DNA of 59,107 nucleotides from positions 1 to 59,107 of the forward strand of contig JAAYAR010000090.1 in the NCBI GenBank assembly GCA_012719235.1, written 5' to 3'. This document shows, one piece after another, positions 57,645 to 59,107 of the stretch. Source of the DNA: Clostridiales bacterium (GTDB taxonomy: Bacteria; Bacillota; Clostridia; Oscillospirales; Oscillospiraceae). Each line of letters starts with the position of its first letter. The first letter of the stretch is position 1. The translations under genes and the position numbers were made by a program. The notes beneath the pieces were generated by a model. The model saw only the letters and a list, made by a program, of their open reading frames with translations. It had not been told where the DNA came from and searched no databases.

Positions 57645-59107
57645 ATGGACGAATCGGCCAATAGACAGGTAAAAGCGTGGGTCGATGAGATGGCGGAACT
57701 TACAAAACCCGATAAGATCGTCTGGATCGACGGGAGTTCCGAGCAGCTGGAGCAATTGCGCGCAGAAGCCGTTGGGACGGGAGAGCTGATAAAACTCAAC
57801 GAGGAGAAGCTGCCGAACTGCTACTATCACCGCTCGGCCCTCAACGACGTGGCCAGAGTTGAAGATCGCACATTTATCTGCTCAAAAAAACAGAGGGACG
57901 CGGGCCCGACGAACAACTGGTGCGATCCAGAAGAGATGTACGCAAAACTCAGAAAGCTTTTTGACGGCTCAATGAAGGGGCGCACGATGTACGTCATCCC
58001 ATATTCCATGGGGGTGCCTTTTTCTCCCTTCGCAAAGTACGGAATAGAACTGACTGATTCCATCTATGTCGTCGTTAGCATGAACATCATGACCCGGGTC
58101 GGGAATCAGGTGCTCGATGCTATAGCAAAAAGCGGCGAATTCGTTAAAGGCCTTCACTCGAAAGCAAAGCTTGAAGAAGAAAACCGGTATATAGTCCATT
58201 TCCCGGAGGACAATACGATCTGGTCGATTAACTCCGGTTACGGCGGAAACGTGCTGCTCGGCAAAAAATGCTTCTCGCTGCGTATCGCCTCTACACTCGC
58301 ACGCGACGAGGGCTGGCTCGCGGAACACATGCTTATCCTCGGGCTCGAAAACCCCGAAGGCGTCACGCGCTACATCGCGGCGGCATTCCCGTCCGCCTGC
58401 GGCAAGACGAACCTCGCCATGCTCGTGCCTCCCGAGGTCTACAGGAAGAAAGGCTGGAAGGCCTGGTGCGTCGGTGACGATATCGCCTGGCTGAGGCCCG
58501 GTCCCGACGGGAGACTGTGGGCTGTCAACCCCGAGAACGGATTTTTCGGAGTTGCGCCCGGTACCAACGCGAAGTCGAATATTAACGCGATGGAGTCGAC
58601 CAGGAAAGACTCGATATTCACGAACGTCGTGCTCAACCTTGACGATAACACGGTCTGGTGGGAGAAGATGAACGACGACCCGCCGAAAAACGCCCTCAAC
58701 TGGAAAGGTGAGAAATGGGATCCCTCGGACGGATCAAAAGGAGCGCATCCGAACTCCCGTTTCACGGCCCCCGCGAAGAACTGCCCCTGCATCTCTCCGA
58801 AATTCGAGGATCCCCAGGGAGTTCCTATCGACGCGATCGTATTTGGCGGCAGACGCGCGAAGACCGTGCCTCTCGTTTATCAGTCACGCGACTGGGAGAG
58901 CGGAGTATTCATGGGTTCCATCATGGGCTCTGAGACGACGGCCGCGGCCACCGGCGCTGTCGGCGTGACAAGGCGCGATCCCATGGCGATGCTGCCGTTC
59001 TGCGGTTATAATATGGGCGACTATTTCCAGCACTGGCTCGACATGGAGAAGAAAATATCCAGACCTCCGAAGATCTTTAACGTGAACTGGTTCAGGACCG
59101 ACGATAA
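57645..59107 (+). CDS. pckG: GTP-dependent phosphoenolpyruvate carboxykinase (3' end outside window)
   Basis: The first 487 codons of a PEP carboxykinase. The P-loop [12 protein letters not shown] near residue 247 and NWFRTDD near the window end, with INSGYGGN and [10 protein letters not shown], identify the GTP-dependent class (EC 4.1.1.32), not the ATP-dependent class usual in Firmicutes. It interconverts oxaloacetate and PEP, either in gluconeogenesis or, in fermenters, in CO2 fixation toward succinate. GGAGGTG lies just before; of two adjacent ATGs the second (57645) has the better spacing. About 100 more residues are expected beyond the window. Confidence 0.93.
   Translation, partial: MDESANRQVKAWVDEMAELTKPDKIVWIDGSSEQLEQLRAEAVGTGELIKLNEEKLPNCYYHRSALNDVARVEDRTFICSKKQRDAGPTNNWCDPEEMYAKLRKLFDGSMKGRTMYVIPYSMGVPFSPFAKYGIELTDSIYVVVSMNIMTRVGNQVLDAIAKSGEFVKGLHSKAKLEEENRYIVHFPEDNTIWSINSGYGGNVLLGKKCFSLRIASTLARDEGWLAEHMLILGLENPEGVTRYIAAAFPSACGKTNLAMLVPPEVYRKKGWKAWCVGDDIAWLRPGPDGRLWAVNPENGFFGVAPGTNAKSNINAMESTRKDSIFTNVVLNLDDNTVWWEKMNDDPPKNALNWKGEKWDPSDGSKGAHPNSRFTAPAKNCPCISPKFEDPQGVPIDAIVFGGRRAKTVPLVYQSRDWESGVFMGSIMGSETTAAATGAVGVTRRDPMAMLPFCGYNMGDYFQHWLDMEKKISRPPKIFNVNWFRTDD

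Overview
The window is an ordinary, gene-dense chromosomal segment of a low-GC-lineage (Firmicutes/Clostridia type) bacterium whose own base composition is moderately GC-rich by eye. The evidence is the gene set: PolC and DnaE replicative polymerases side by side with proofreading-less PolA, HPr kinase, WhiA, RapZ, a T-box riboswitch, BlaI/M56, RecD2, DUF1385, DUF975, a DUF512 radical SAM protein, strong AGGAGG ribosome sites and textbook TTGACA/TATAAT promoters. I cannot assign a genus. Intergenic palindromes of the type common in Ruminococcaceae/Oscillospiraceae-like genomes would fit, but that is an impression only.

Layout. 1-515: a minus-strand tRNA-Pro(GGG) with its promoter, and a 27-base copy of its 3' end at the window edge. 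516-5963 (minus): cytidine deaminase, then a potABCD polyamine ABC transporter operon ending in a DPM1/GtrB-like glycosyltransferase. 6061-10723: an RluA-type pseudouridine synthase divergent from YceD/DUF177-rpmF, then DUF512 radical SAM and der. 10724-13616: an AT-rich control region with argG-argH. 13705-14724 (minus): DUF975 and rpmB. 14987-22148: hprK-murB-rapZ-whiA-dnaE. 22289-30750: an FG-GAP-like lipoprotein with a two-component system, DUF1385, prmC, recA-recX and rimO. 30751-36830: T-box-controlled cysS, then polA, rimI and tsaD.

36831-46762 is mostly minus strand: an intergenic repeat island, an autoregulated BlaI/M56 signalling pair with two TACA-N2-TGTA operators, an EamA exporter, an MreB-family protein, comF, recD2, a small unknown membrane protein and glnS. 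46980-57466 (plus): pyrH, frr, uppS, cdsA, dxr, rseP, ispG and polC, the classical Firmicutes block that joins UMP kinase, ribosome recycling, lipid and isoprenoid synthesis and replication. 57645-59107: a GTP-dependent PEP carboxykinase that runs off the window.

Most genes are conserved housekeeping functions in dense operons with 4-46 base overlaps and several GTG/TTG starts. I see no prophage, insertion sequence, CRISPR array, toxin-antitoxin pair or defence island. The less ordinary items are: the M56 sensor whose outer domain has no penicillin-binding motif; the FG-GAP lipoprotein fused by position to a sensor kinase; a PotD with a C-terminal membrane anchor instead of a lipobox; adjoining perfect palindromes ahead of pckA; two 13-base dyads at argG; and the duplicated tRNA-Pro end.
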